Positions 43,780 to 53,940 of a DNA stretch of 64,000 nucleotides are shown in pieces; the stretch's first letter is position 1, and each line of letters begins with the position of its first letter. This DNA comes from Salisediminibacterium beveridgei (GTDB taxonomy: Bacteria > Bacillota > Bacilli > Bacillales > Salisediminibacteriaceae). The notes beneath the pieces are model-generated. The model searched no databases, was not told the DNA's origin, and was given only the letters and a program-made list of their open reading frames with translations. The DNA lies in NCBI RefSeq assembly GCF_001721685.1, contig NZ_CP012502.1:2914001-2978000 (forward strand), in the 5' to 3' direction. The position numbers were made by a program, and so were the translations under genes.

Positions 43780-45180
43780 ATGGGACAAGCGTCCGGAATC
43801 GAAGGCCAGGAAAAACGACCGACCGTTGTCATTGCAGGAGCCAGTGGGTATATCGGCAGAAACATTATGAAAGAAATCGGTGATCAAGCAAATATCATTG
43901 CTCTTTCCAGAAGTGTTTCAAAACAAACAAATAGTGAACATGTAACATGGCGCTCGTGTGACTTATTTTCAATGGTGGACGTGGAGAAAAGCATAGAGGG
44001 AGCAGATTTTGCCGTTTATCTTGTTCATTCCATGCTTGCCTCTGCTCATTTGACGCAAGGCAGTTTTGAAGATATGGACTTGATACTGGCGGATAATTTT
44101 GCAAGGGCAGCAAAGAAAAAAGGCATTAAACAAATTGTCTATTTAAGTGGACTCATTCCGGATGTTGAGGATTTATCCCGTCATTTAAAAAGCAGATTGG
44201 AAGTAGAAAAAGTTCTGGGCTCTTATGGTGTCCCTTTAACGACATTACGTGCCGGGTTAATCGTTGGTCCTCAGGGTTCTTCTTTCCCCATTCTCATCAA
44301 GCTTGTTAAACGGCTCCCGGTCATGCTTTTACCAAAATGGACGGAAACATTAACACATCCCATTGCGCTCACTGATGTGCTGTCGGGATTAAGAAACAGC
44401 ATCGGTAACAGTGATGTCTTCGATAAGACCATTGATATAGGCGGACCGGAAGTGATGACATACAAAGAAATGATGATCCGAACAGCAAAAGCAATGGACA
44501 AAGAACGCTATCTCATGAACATTCCATATTTCACACCCAACCTCTCGAGACTATGGGTGAGTTTAACGACGAATACACCGAAAAATCTCGTTTATCCACT
44601 CATTGAGAGTTTAATTCATCCGATGACAGCAGAGCCCGAACGAATGGTTGAAGGAATCAGTTTTGGTAAAACACCCTTTTTGGAAGCAGCAGTGGATGCG
44701 ATTCAATCTGAACAGACGGGAAAACGTAAAAAAAATGCTTCCAAAGCCGCAGCCCAACATGATGTTCGTTCGGTTCAACGTTTACCTCTCCCGGAGGGGA
44801 GAAATGCCGTTTGGGTCGCTTTACACTATGTAGAATGGCTATCTACCCTTTTAAAACCGTTAATCAGAGTAGAAATCGATGAAGAGTACAACTCTAAGCT
44901 TTTTGCTGTTTTCATTAAAAAGCCAATGATGGAATTCACCTATTCGAAAGAAAGAAGCGTGCCTGACCGGGCACTATTTTATATAACCGGGGGGATACTG
45001 GCAAAAATAACCGGCGATACCCGAGGGAGACTGGAATTCCGGCACATCCCTGACACGAACGAGTTTTTAGTCGCCATTCATGATTACACACCTTCATTGC
45101 CCTGGTTTATTTATGTATTCACACAGGCAAAAGTACATTTATGGGTGATGAAGCGATTCAAAAAAAATCTGTTATCTTGA
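43780..45180 (+). CDS. NAD(P)-binding Rossmann protein with C-terminal DUF2867-like domain
   Basis: 466 residues in two parts. The N-terminal part (about 15-300) is an extended-SDR Rossmann domain: VVIAGASGYIGRNIMKEI, KQIVYLSGL, RAGLIVGPQGSSF and a TDVLSGL segment. The C-terminal part (about 325-466) resembles DUF2867. Such fusions are conserved but their reaction is unknown. The ATG at 43780 is 7 nt after AGGAG; a GTG at 43771 lies within the SD. Codon use is visibly richer in A and T than in neighbouring genes, which may mean a transferred gene. Confidence 0.78.
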   Translation: MGQASGIEGQEKRPTVVIAGASGYIGRNIMKEIGDQANIIALSRSVSKQTNSEHVTWRSCDLFSMVDVEKSIEGADFAVYLVHSMLASAHLTQGSFEDMDLILADNFARAAKKKGIKQIVYLSGLIPDVEDLSRHLKSRLEVEKVLGSYGVPLTTLRAGLIVGPQGSSFPILIKLVKRLPVMLLPKWTETLTHPIALTDVLSGLRNSIGNSDVFDKTIDIGGPEVMTYKEMMIRTAKAMDKERYLMNIPYFTPNLSRLWVSLTTNTPKNLVYPLIESLIHPMTAEPERMVEGISFGKTPFLEAAVDAIQSEQTGKRKKNASKAAAQHDVRSVQRLPLPEGRNAVWVALHYVEWLSTLLKPLIRVEIDEEYNSKLFAVFIKKPMMEFTYSKERSVPDRALFYITGGILAKITGDTRGRLEFRHIPDTNEFLVAIHDYTPSLPWFIYVFTQAKVHLWVMKRFKKNLLS

Positions 45181-45215
45181 ACAACAGCACTGAAAACGAG
45201 GGTAAACCATTTCAA

Positions 45216-45253
45216 ACACAAGGCTGCCAGGAAAAATCCCGGCAGCCTTGTGT
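45216..45253. terminator. Bidirectional terminator between converging genes
   Basis: A 13-bp stem (ACACAAGGCTGCC) with a T-rich tail on the plus strand and a weaker one on the minus strand. Confidence 0.75.
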
Positions 45254-45267
45254 TTCTTTTTAAGCTC

Positions 45268-45675
45268 TTAACAATTCATATGAGGTGACTTGGGATCAAG
45301 CTGCATAAACTCAATGTCATTGCCATCGGGGTCTTTTACCCAGCACTGGTAGTTGTGATCTTTCCCGATCATCGGCTCGACGGTCAATGGGATCCCTTTT
45401 GATTTCAAGTGATCTGCGATTTCATGAATATCATTGACTTCAAGACAGAGGTGATTGAACCCGATACTGTCATCGTTGAATTCAGGTGTCGTTTTCCCAC
45501 CGTAAAACAATTCGATGAATTGCCCAGGTACGACTTTGATATATTCGATCACCGGCTGACCGTGATCATCTTGAATGTCGAATGCATGCTTGAAGCCGAG
45601 AATCTCACAATAAAAATGCAAAGACCTTTCCATATCCGCTACTTTCAATGCGAGATGGCCGATTCCTTTATACAC
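45268..45675 (-). CDS. Glyoxalase/VOC-superfamily protein
   Basis: 135 residues with two beta-alpha-beta-beta-beta units. Probable metal ligands: His in GIGHLALKV, Glu in QFIELFYGG, His in GFNHLCLEV and Glu in GNDIEFMQL, the lactoylglutathione-lyase pattern. It may isomerise or break down a thiol adduct of methylglyoxal, or act on another substrate. It starts 13 bp after the aldo-keto reductase gene, which also suits aldehyde detoxification. Confidence 0.83.
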   Translation of the reverse strand: MYKGIGHLALKVADMERSLHFYCEILGFKHAFDIQDDHGQPVIEYIKVVPGQFIELFYGGKTTPEFNDDSIGFNHLCLEVNDIHEIADHLKSKGIPLTVEPMIGKDHNYQCWVKDPDGNDIEFMQLDPKSPHMNC

Positions 45676-45688
45676 AACACTCAGCTCC

Positions 45689-46633
45689 TTAGACTAAAAT
45701 ATCGTCGATTTTTTCCTGAGCATCTGTCGGAATCACGATCCCTGATGCTTTCACATTCATTTCAACCTGCTCTGGCCTGCTGGCACCAATCAGAGCACTT
45801 GATACATTCGGCTGTCTTAATACCCATGCCAGTGCAAGCTCCGGCAACGTGATCTCAAGATCATTTGCAACGTCCAGCAATTGACTTACCCTGTTCTGGA
45901 CATCCTCATTCAACATCCCTTTGATGAATCGATTGATGGATTCATTCGCTGCCCGGCTTTGATCCGGGACCTGTCCTTCTTTGTATTTACCGGTCAGAAC
46001 GCCCTGGGCCAGCGGGGAAAAGACAACTTGCCCGATCCCATGTTTCTCACTGACAGGAATGATCTCTTTTTCGATCGTACGGTTAAACATATTGTATTGC
46101 GGCTGATTGACGACAATCCTGTCAAGCAATCGCTTATCCGCAATGCGAACCGCTTCTTCAAGCTGTGCCGCACTCCACTCACTGACGCCTGCGTACAGAA
46201 TTTTCCCCTGACGCACGAGGTCATCGATCGCCTTCAAGGTCTCCTCCACCGGTGTCTCATGATCATATCGGTGGCAATAGAAGAGATCCACATAGTCCAG
46301 GTTCATGCGTTTCAAACTGCTGTGGAGCGATTCAGTGATGTGTTTGCGGGACAGTCCGCCGTCATTCGGCCCTTCACCCATCGGGAAGAAGGCCTTTGTC
46401 GAAATCACGTACGATTCCCGCGGATAGGTCTTCAGCGCCTGCGCCATCACACGCTCCCCTTCACCCCGTTCGTAAACGTTTGCAGAATCAAATGAATTGA
46501 TCCCCAGTTCGTAGGCTTTATGTATCGTTTTCTCTGCGGTGTTGTCCTCGACGGATTTACCATACGTCAACCAGCTGCCCAAACTGATCTCACTGATCTT
46601 CAGGCCTGTTTTTCCAAGTCTTCTGTAATTCAT
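45689..46633 (-). CDS. Aldo/keto reductase
   Basis: 314 residues of the TIM-barrel aldo-keto reductase family, closest in motif pattern to voltage-channel-beta-like members (RRLGKTGLKISEISLGSWLTYG). The catalytic tetrad Asp/Tyr/Lys/His is visible in NSFDSANVYERGEGE, STKAFF and YCHRYDHETP. The C terminus (ALIGASRPEQVEMNVKA) holds NADPH. Likely reduces aldehydes; substrate unknown. First gene of an operon with the VOC protein. Confidence 0.87.
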   Translation of the reverse strand: MNYRRLGKTGLKISEISLGSWLTYGKSVEDNTAEKTIHKAYELGINSFDSANVYERGEGERVMAQALKTYPRESYVISTKAFFPMGEGPNDGGLSRKHITESLHSSLKRMNLDYVDLFYCHRYDHETPVEETLKAIDDLVRQGKILYAGVSEWSAAQLEEAVRIADKRLLDRIVVNQPQYNMFNRTIEKEIIPVSEKHGIGQVVFSPLAQGVLTGKYKEGQVPDQSRAANESINRFIKGMLNEDVQNRVSQLLDVANDLEITLPELALAWVLRQPNVSSALIGASRPEQVEMNVKASGIVIPTDAQEKIDDILV

Positions 46634-46795
46634 CGTACCCCTCCTGTAGTTTGATCTAGATTCAATTATACTAAATTACGGGACTAGCCGTAAACTAATC
46701 GGATGGTTCATATTCTAAATTAAGCCTGAAAAACCAAGTTTACTCAGTCAAACGGATATCACTTGCATTCAATCTCAGGTAATCACGCAAAACAA

Positions 46796-46835
46796 AGAGG
46801 CCTCCATCAGGTTCAATAACCTGATGAAGGCCTCT
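46796..46835 (-). terminator. Terminator of groES-groEL
   Basis: A long, nearly perfect 18-bp stem (AGAGGCCTTCATCAGGTT...) followed by TTTGTTTT on the minus strand. Confidence 0.88.
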
Positions 46836-46929
46836 CAAAATCTCAATTATAAATATCGGTGGTTTTTCGGTGAGTTACATGATGAGTAAGGGCTTAAAAC
46901 GCTGATCCATCAGCGCTGATAGACCTTAA

Positions 46930-48609
<1,680 letters not shown>

Positions 48610-48627
48610 TCAAGTCTGATTAGAAAA

Positions 48628-48912
48628 TCAGCCAATAATGGCCAATACATCACTCTCGCGGAGAATCGTATACTCTTTGCCTTCGAATTTCACTTCAGAA
48701 CCTGCGTATTTCGAGAACACAACCTTGTCGCCCTCACTCAGTTCCGGTCGGACGGTTTCACCGTTCTCAGTCACACGGCCTTTACCTACAGCAATCACTT
48801 TCCCTTCCTGTGGCTTTTCTTTTGCTGAATCCGGCAGTACGATTCCGCTTGCAGTCTTTTCTTCCTTTTCCACTAATTCAATGACAATTCGGTCTCCTAA
48901 TGGTTTTAACAA
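48628..48912 (-). CDS. groES: Co-chaperonin GroES (HSP10)
   Basis: 94 residues, standard length when started at the TTG at 48912 ([12 protein letters not shown]), which is 9 nt after GGAGG. The in-frame GTG at 48921 lies directly against the SD and is unlikely. The mobile loop ([17 protein letters not shown]) and the dome motif are present. TTG starts are unusual for GroES. First gene of the operon with groEL, with CIRCE in its leader. Confidence 0.95.
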   Translation of the reverse strand: MLKPLGDRIVIELVEKEEKTASGIVLPDSAKEKPQEGKVIAVGKGRVTENGETVRPELSEGDKVVFSKYAGSEVKFEGKEYTILRESDVLAIIG

Positions 48913-48971
48913 GGAAAACACCCTCCTTTAATATAATTGTGCACGTTTTTGTGCGTTGCAATGTATTCTTG

Positions 48972-48998
48972 TTAGCACTCGGATGCAACGAGTGCTAA
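48972..48998 (-). promoter_or_regulatory. CIRCE operator (HrcA binding site)
   Basis: TTAGCACTC-N9-GAGTGCTAA, a perfect CIRCE element, just after the transcription start predicted from the promoter at 49008-49036. HrcA, not encoded in this window, should repress groES-groEL here in the absence of heat shock. Confidence 0.97.
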
Positions 48999-49007
48999 CC
49001 CATTCTA

Positions 49008-49036
49008 ATAATAATCAAGAGCGCCGTTTTTTGCAA
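49008..49036 (-). promoter_or_regulatory. Sigma-A promoter of groES-groEL
   Basis: On the minus strand TTGCAA-N17-TATTAT, ending about 10 bp before CIRCE. Confidence 0.85.
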
Positions 49037-49202
49037 CCCCTTTGATTAAATTTTCACTCTTCATTCGATGCGACAACTGAGTCCCACGCCCCACATTCCC
49101 TGAACTGACTGCCTGCAAACATCGTTTCAGATGAAGTGGACAACATGCTGTGATACAATTATCGAGACATTCATTATTCAACGGTTGAAGGAGACTGACA
49201 AC

Positions 49203-49934
49203 GTGAACAAATTTTACTGGTTAATCATTATATCGTTTATCTTGTCCCAGGTTGCCCCCGCATTTTTTATCCCTCTTCTCCAGTATATCGGATTTGAAGG
49301 ATCGGAATCGGAAATTTTTGGAACAGCCATTGCCTATGCAATGACTCTCGGTTTCTTTCTGGTAGTGCTCTTCTCCTGGAAAGCAGGACGGGATAAACAG
49401 TTTGATAACAGACGCATGGCTACCGGGAAGACCATTCTCTGGTCGATCATTGGCATATTTTTCGCTTTTGCCGGGCAATACGCTGCATCGATCATTCAAA
49501 TGGGCCTCTTTGACATCGAACCCGGTTCTGAGAACACAGACATGATTGTCAACATGGCTACGGCAGTGCCCTTCATGATTTTTGTCGTCGCCGTTCTTGT
49601 GCCGATTACAGAAGAGCTCGTATTCCGAAAAGTGATCTTTGGCAGCATTTACAAAAAAACAGGTTTTTGGATCGCTGCGATCATCAGCGGACTGATTTTT
49701 GCCGGGCTTCACTGGGACTTCGAAAATCTGATCGTCTATCTGGCGATGGGTGTTGTCTTTTCCTTTCTCTATGTGAAAACAGGACGGATCATCGTTCCGA
49801 TTGTAGCCCATGTGGGCATCAATTCTTTCGTGATGCTGATTCAAGTGGTCTATGGTGACCGGCTTTTGGAAATGATCGAGCAACTTGAGGAACTTGAACA
49901 GGGTCTTCAAGCATTGATGGGAGTGTTCTACTGA
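49203..49934 (+). CDS. ydiL: CPBP-family intramembrane metalloprotease (YdiL-like)
   Basis: 243 residues, seven or eight membrane helices. The CPBP/Abi catalytic motifs are present: EELVFRK, FAGLHWDFEN and HVGINSF, which bind zinc inside the membrane. Substrate unknown. The GTG at 49203 (VNKFYW) behind AAGGAG is preferred over the upstream ATG, which lacks an SD. Position beside groES and ydiK matches ydiL of B. subtilis; relative to that species the order of this block is kept. Confidence 0.88.
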   Translation: MNKFYWLIIISFILSQVAPAFFIPLLQYIGFEGSESEIFGTAIAYAMTLGFFLVVLFSWKAGRDKQFDNRRMATGKTILWSIIGIFFAFAGQYAASIIQMGLFDIEPGSENTDMIVNMATAVPFMIFVVAVLVPITEELVFRKVIFGSIYKKTGFWIAAIISGLIFAGLHWDFENLIVYLAMGVVFSFLYVKTGRIIVPIVAHVGINSFVMLIQVVYGDRLLEMIEQLEELEQGLQALMGVFY

Positions 49935-49935
49935 C

Positions 49936-50145
49936 ATGAAAGAACGATCTGCTAAATTCTATGGCTATCTGTATTTTACTTTCGGCGTGATTCTCGTGGT
50001 TTTCGCCACCCAGGCCATGGGCCAGACCGAAGGCTGGGATTTCTGGACGATTCTCTTGATGATTTTTGCCGCTTTGGATTTCCTGATTGCGTTTAAATAC
50101 TTCAGCATGCACAAACAGGCACAGAAAGGGAAAGAAAATAACTGA
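49936..50145 (+). CDS. ydiK: DUF4305 small membrane protein (YdiK-like)
   Basis: 69 residues with two membrane helices (about 8-30 and 36-55) and a Lys-rich tail. Function unknown. It begins one base after the ydiL stop codon, so translation is probably coupled. The pair ydiK/ydiL beside groES is also found in B. subtilis. Confidence 0.82.
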   Translation: MKERSAKFYGYLYFTFGVILVVFATQAMGQTEGWDFWTILLMIFAALDFLIAFKYFSMHKQAQKGKENN

Positions 50146-50153
50146 TCCAAAAA

Positions 50154-50179
50154 GCCGCCCATTGATTTTGATGGGCGGC
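50154..50179. terminator. Bidirectional terminator between ydiK and the respiratory operon
   Basis: GCCGCCCAT/ATGGGCGGC stem with T-rich tails on both strands. It marks the border between the conserved ydi block and the inserted respiratory genes. Confidence 0.8.
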
Positions 50180-50209
50180 CTTCATTTTATGAAAATACAT
50201 ATAGACTGA

Positions 50210-50815
50210 TCACACTTCGTCTTCGATCAACAGGTGTGCTGACTGGACCAAATCGCGATAAAAGCCACGTATCATGCGCGTGGAGACCTCTTTTTCAAAG
50301 TCCCCGAACATGGGCCTCAGGTAATCCTCCAGCATCACTTCGTACATCGCCTCTGCTTCTTCACGTATGGTTTCACTCTCTGCCTCAACCGACCGTTGCA
50401 ACAGATAATGCAAAAACATGAACACGGTACCGATATGGTCATGCCGCACTCCTGTTCCGTGGGCATAGTCGAGGAATCCGAACCGTTCATAACAGCCGCT
50501 CAGACTGTGAACCGCCGCATTCTGACCTTCCTTCGCGAGATCAAGATAAAAACTGACATAAGGCGGTGCATAACAGGGTCCCGGGATGAAAAAAAGATTG
50601 TCATACTGCATCTGCACTTCGTCATCGGGTGTAACCTCTAACTGATGGAGTAACTCTCGCACGTCTTCATTCATACCCTCAAGAGTTTCGCCGGTTTGAA
50701 TCAGATCATTGATCAACTCGATTTGTCCATGAAAGCAGCGGGCATAGATCAGAAACTGTAAACTATCCATCAAACGTTCTTCTTGGGTGGCATCCGCAAC
50801 CTGTGTTTTTATCAT
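50210..50815 (-). CDS. TorD/DmsD-family chaperone for the molybdoenzyme
   Basis: 201 residues, all-helical. The TorD hallmark region is present: QMQYDNLFFIPGPCYAPPYVSFYLD (compare YxxLFxxPG), and RHDHIGTVFMFLHYLL. Such proteins hold the catalytic subunit while its molybdopterin cofactor is inserted and shield its Tat signal from early export. The ATG overlaps the stop of the catalytic-subunit gene as ATGA, so the two are translationally coupled. Last gene of the operon. Confidence 0.88.
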   Translation of the reverse strand: MIKTQVADATQEERLMDSLQFLIYARCFHGQIELINDLIQTGETLEGMNEDVRELLHQLEVTPDDEVQMQYDNLFFIPGPCYAPPYVSFYLDLAKEGQNAAVHSLSGCYERFGFLDYAHGTGVRHDHIGTVFMFLHYLLQRSVEAESETIREEAEAMYEVMLEDYLRPMFGDFEKEVSTRMIRGFYRDLVQSAHLLIEDEV

Positions 50816-53800
50816 GCTTTGGACACCTCCACTTTTGCGTAAAGTTGCGCTGCCGATCCTCCAATCGGGTCAAACAGGCTGCTGTTACCGAGTGTGCTGT
50901 CGATGCTCAACAGATTATTTGCTGAAAAGCCCGTGTCACGGCCTTTCGCGTATAAGCCGGATTCTTTTTTCGGGGCGGCAAACTCGTAACTTGTGTGACC
51001 ATATTCTGCGCCCGCACCGGACCATTTACCGTCTATCTTGATTGGCTGGGAGCGAAATGCAGTATGACCGAAGTTGTAGCTCGAGCCGACAACGCCTGGA
51101 CGGATCCCTTCCGTTACCATAATTCGGCCCTCTGCTTCATAATCACTGCCTTTGATCTTAATCGTATCGCCATTTTTCAATCCGCGTTTCTTCGCGTCGA
51201 TGCTGTTCATCCAGAGCGGATTATCTTCACGGACTTCACGGAGCCAAACGTTACTGACTTGTCTGTGCGTACCGATATGCTTCGCTTTCCAGTTTGTCAT
51301 CACAAGCGGTAAATCACGCTCGTAGACGGTTTCGTCATATTCTTTAATTTGTTCATGGATTGGAACCCCGCTGTGGAATTCACCGCTGAATGAATGTTTA
51401 TTGCGCGCCGTGATTTCATCATAGAAGTTTGTCTGACCACCGTACTGATATTTAACGTGTTTGCCGTCATTGATATATTCTTCACCCGGTGCTTCAAAAC
51501 GTCCCCCACGGTTTAACATATAGACAACTTTCGGCCATTCTTCCGGGGTAACCGCCCTTTTCAAGCGATCAATGTCGAAAAATTCACCAAGTGCTTTCTT
51601 CCTGGCATTCTCGAAAATTGCCATTTCCTCAGCGTCGGCATCCGGAACCGCTTCGTCCTTCATGGCGATGTTAGCTGCCATCTTCGTGTAGTATTCTTCG
51701 TAACTGTTGAGCTTATCTCCGTTCGCAAAGGCGTTTTCCCCAACGCCCGGCAGATCGAGTCGTTTCGCCAGATCGATAAACACGTCTTCCACCGCTCTTG
51801 CTTCCGGAACAACCCGGGTAACCGGCTGCATGATACTCGACAATCGGTGCAGCTGATTCGGATAAATCGTCTGCTGGCCGTAACGCTCGAGATACGTCAA
51901 GTCCGGCAAAACATAGTCAGATACCTGAGCCGCTTCGCCGACGGTAATGTCGAGGGAGACGAGCAGCGGGATTTTCGATTCATCCTGAAGTACTTCCCGG
52001 TTTTTATAACCGGTTGAAAATGAGAGAATCGGATCCATGCGGTAGACAAACAGCGCCTTCAAGTGATAAGGATATCCCTCATCTGCACTTGGGATCACCT
52101 CATGAGATGAGTTTCCGGTTGTGCCGAACCATGGACGTAAGGCCGGATAGCCGCCGTCGCGCTCAAATAAGGTGCTCTGTTCATATTGCGACTGTTTACG
52201 GGTAATCGGAATGCCCCAAGGTTTTCTGGCGTTTGGAACCGTGTCCAAATCATACGCGCCGTCCCAAGGTCCGAAGTTGGCTCCTGAAGAGATACTGCCG
52301 CCTTTCCAGTCGTAGTTCCCGATGAGGTGATTGAGCAGATTCATCGCCCGTACACTGTAATAGCCGTTTGTATGCATCGCATTACCGCGGTAACCGAAGG
52401 CGGCTGCCTTTTTACCATGCGACGTGAATTCCCGGGAGACGTCTTCGATCATGCTTTTTTCGATACCTGTGATCTCCGCATATTCCTCCAGGCTATGTTT
52501 CATAACTTCCTCTTTATATAACAGGAAGCTTGATTTGACTTCAATTCCATGGACGGATGTGTCCACTTCCAGATCCGCTTCATCAGCGTCTTCAGAAGCA
52601 TGAGGAACACCGTTTTTCAGGACAACATAGTCGTCATCGTCGCCTTCTTCACGAAGTCCGAGCTCTGAGGCACGGAGTTTCTGACGGGTCGCCTCGCTAA
52701 CCTTCACGAGATGAGTCGCATCGCTCCAAGTCGGCTCATCGTCTGCTTCTGCTGCGGCGCGGTTCGGATTCGTCAAATACGTCTTGTCATAGCGTTCATT
52801 TTCGATAATCCAGCGGCCCATCGCCAGTGCAAATGCTCCGTCTGTTCCAGGAATAATCGGTACCCATTGGTGGGCTTTTTCAACGGTTTTGGACATTCGC
52901 GTGTCGACAACGGCCATTTTCATCCCGCGCTCAATTGCATTGGTAATCTGAGGTGCCATCCACGTCGGTCCCTTATTGGCAACCAGGGGATTCGTTCCAA
53001 AAGCGATCATGTATTCAATATAGTCGATATCGGTGTAGGTACGTCGTTTGCCGTGTTCAAAGGAACGGACATTGCCGATCACCGAGCTCACACCGCATAC
53101 CCCGCCATGGTCATCAAAGTTATTACTGCCAAGACCTTGCGTCCAGATGCGGGTGTTGGTAAAATGCCTGCGGTCGCCACCCAGGCAGGCGACCTGATTC
53201 ACTTTCGGTCCGAAATCCGGGTGTTTCGTATCGATCAGTACGTCCTTGTATTTCGCATCGAAATCTTCCTGTGTCATCGCGCCTTCTTTGACCTGCTCCC
53301 AGTCGGCCATGACGACTTCCTCTTCCTCGTACACCGCAAGCTCTTTTAACCCTGGTGTACCAAGATCAGGGCTGCCTTCTACGATTTCTTCATACGCCTG
53401 CTCCCAAGAGATCGTCTTCCATTTTCCGCTGCCTCTCGGACCAACGCGCTTCATCGGCTTTTTCAAACGGTACGCATCGTAGGCGGTTTGAATTCCCGCC
53501 TGTCCTTTCAGGCATGTCCGGCCACCGCGCAAACCCCGTCCGGCAACGGCTACGCTGCCACCGCCAAGAGCCGCGTCGGCGGCAGGTTTAGCATAGTCAA
53601 TTTGGCCAATCGGCTTCATCGTAAGCGGGCTGTATGGGTTCCCGGCGATTTTACGCACAAGAGATGTACAGCCACCCTCGATCTTTCCTTCTTTCACATA
53701 GGCCTTGATCGTACAGTGCGTATTGCACTGCTCACACGTTGTATAGATGACGTTTTCCGCCGTATAGTCCTCAGTGAATGCGCCGATGCCATGTGCATCA

Positions 53801-53940
53801 TCTGCCCAGACGTTTCCGCCGGTAATCTGGCGGACCGGGCTGCCGAAAAACGGTGAAGCAACAGCTATCGCACTGAGGATCCCCGCACCTTTCACAAACG
53901 AACGGCGGTTGACTTTATTTTCAAATACAGATTTACTCAT
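50812..53940 (-). CDS. Tat-exported molybdopterin oxidoreductase, catalytic subunit (TtrA/SrrA-like)
   Basis: 1042 residues of the DMSO-reductase family. A Tat signal (VNRRSFVKGAGILSAIAVA, twin Arg at 12-13) is followed by a [4Fe-4S] site (Cys69, 72, 76 and 143). The Mo ligand is probably Cys282 in DDHGGVCGVSS. The cofactor-binding C-terminal domain begins near 890 (RDLPLVMTNWKAKHIGTHRQ). Its length fits tetrathionate reductase TtrA and the respiratory selenite reductase rather than PsrA (about 750) or ArrA (about 850). The gene order Fe-S, NrfD, catalytic is that of ttrBCA. It overlaps the NrfD gene by 8 bp. Acts outside the membrane as a terminal reductase; the substrate (tetrathionate, selenite, or other S, Se or As oxyanion) is not determined. 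Confidence 0.88.
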   Translation of the reverse strand: MSKSVFENKVNRRSFVKGAGILSAIAVASPFFGSPVRQITGGNVWADDAHGIGAFTEDYTAENVIYTTCEQCNTHCTIKAYVKEGKIEGGCTSLVRKIAGNPYSPLTMKPIGQIDYAKPAADAALGGGSVAVAGRGLRGGRTCLKGQAGIQTAYDAYRLKKPMKRVGPRGSGKWKTISWEQAYEEIVEGSPDLGTPGLKELAVYEEEEVVMADWEQVKEGAMTQEDFDAKYKDVLIDTKHPDFGPKVNQVACLGGDRRHFTNTRIWTQGLGSNNFDDHGGVCGVSSVIGNVRSFEHGKRRTYTDIDYIEYMIAFGTNPLVANKGPTWMAPQITNAIERGMKMAVVDTRMSKTVEKAHQWVPIIPGTDGAFALAMGRWIIENERYDKTYLTNPNRAAAEADDEPTWSDATHLVKVSEATRQKLRASELGLREEGDDDDYVVLKNGVPHASEDADEADLEVDTSVHGIEVKSSFLLYKEEVMKHSLEEYAEITGIEKSMIEDVSREFTSHGKKAAAFGYRGNAMHTNGYYSVRAMNLLNHLIGNYDWKGGSISSGANFGPWDGAYDLDTVPNARKPWGIPITRKQSQYEQSTLFERDGGYPALRPWFGTTGNSSHEVIPSADEGYPYHLKALFVYRMDPILSFSTGYKNREVLQDESKIPLLVSLDITVGEAAQVSDYVLPDLTYLERYGQQTIYPNQLHRLSSIMQPVTRVVPEARAVEDVFIDLAKRLDLPGVGENAFANGDKLNSYEEYYTKMAANIAMKDEAVPDADAEEMAIFENARKKALGEFFDIDRLKRAVTPEEWPKVVYMLNRGGRFEAPGEEYINDGKHVKYQYGGQTNFYDEITARNKHSFSGEFHSGVPIHEQIKEYDETVYERDLPLVMTNWKAKHIGTHRQVSNVWLREVREDNPLWMNSIDAKKRGLKNGDTIKIKGSDYEAEGRIMVTEGIRPGVVGSSYNFGHTAFRSQPIKIDGKWSGAGAEYGHTSYEFAAPKKESGLYAKGRDTGFSANNLLSIDSTLGNSSLFDPIGGSAAQLYAKVEVSKA

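Noticed and set aside
52711..53349. 212-codon plus-strand open frame opposite the molybdoenzyme gene
   Set aside because: Antisense to a well-supported gene, His/Arg/Cys-rich composition typical of shadow frames, no SD.
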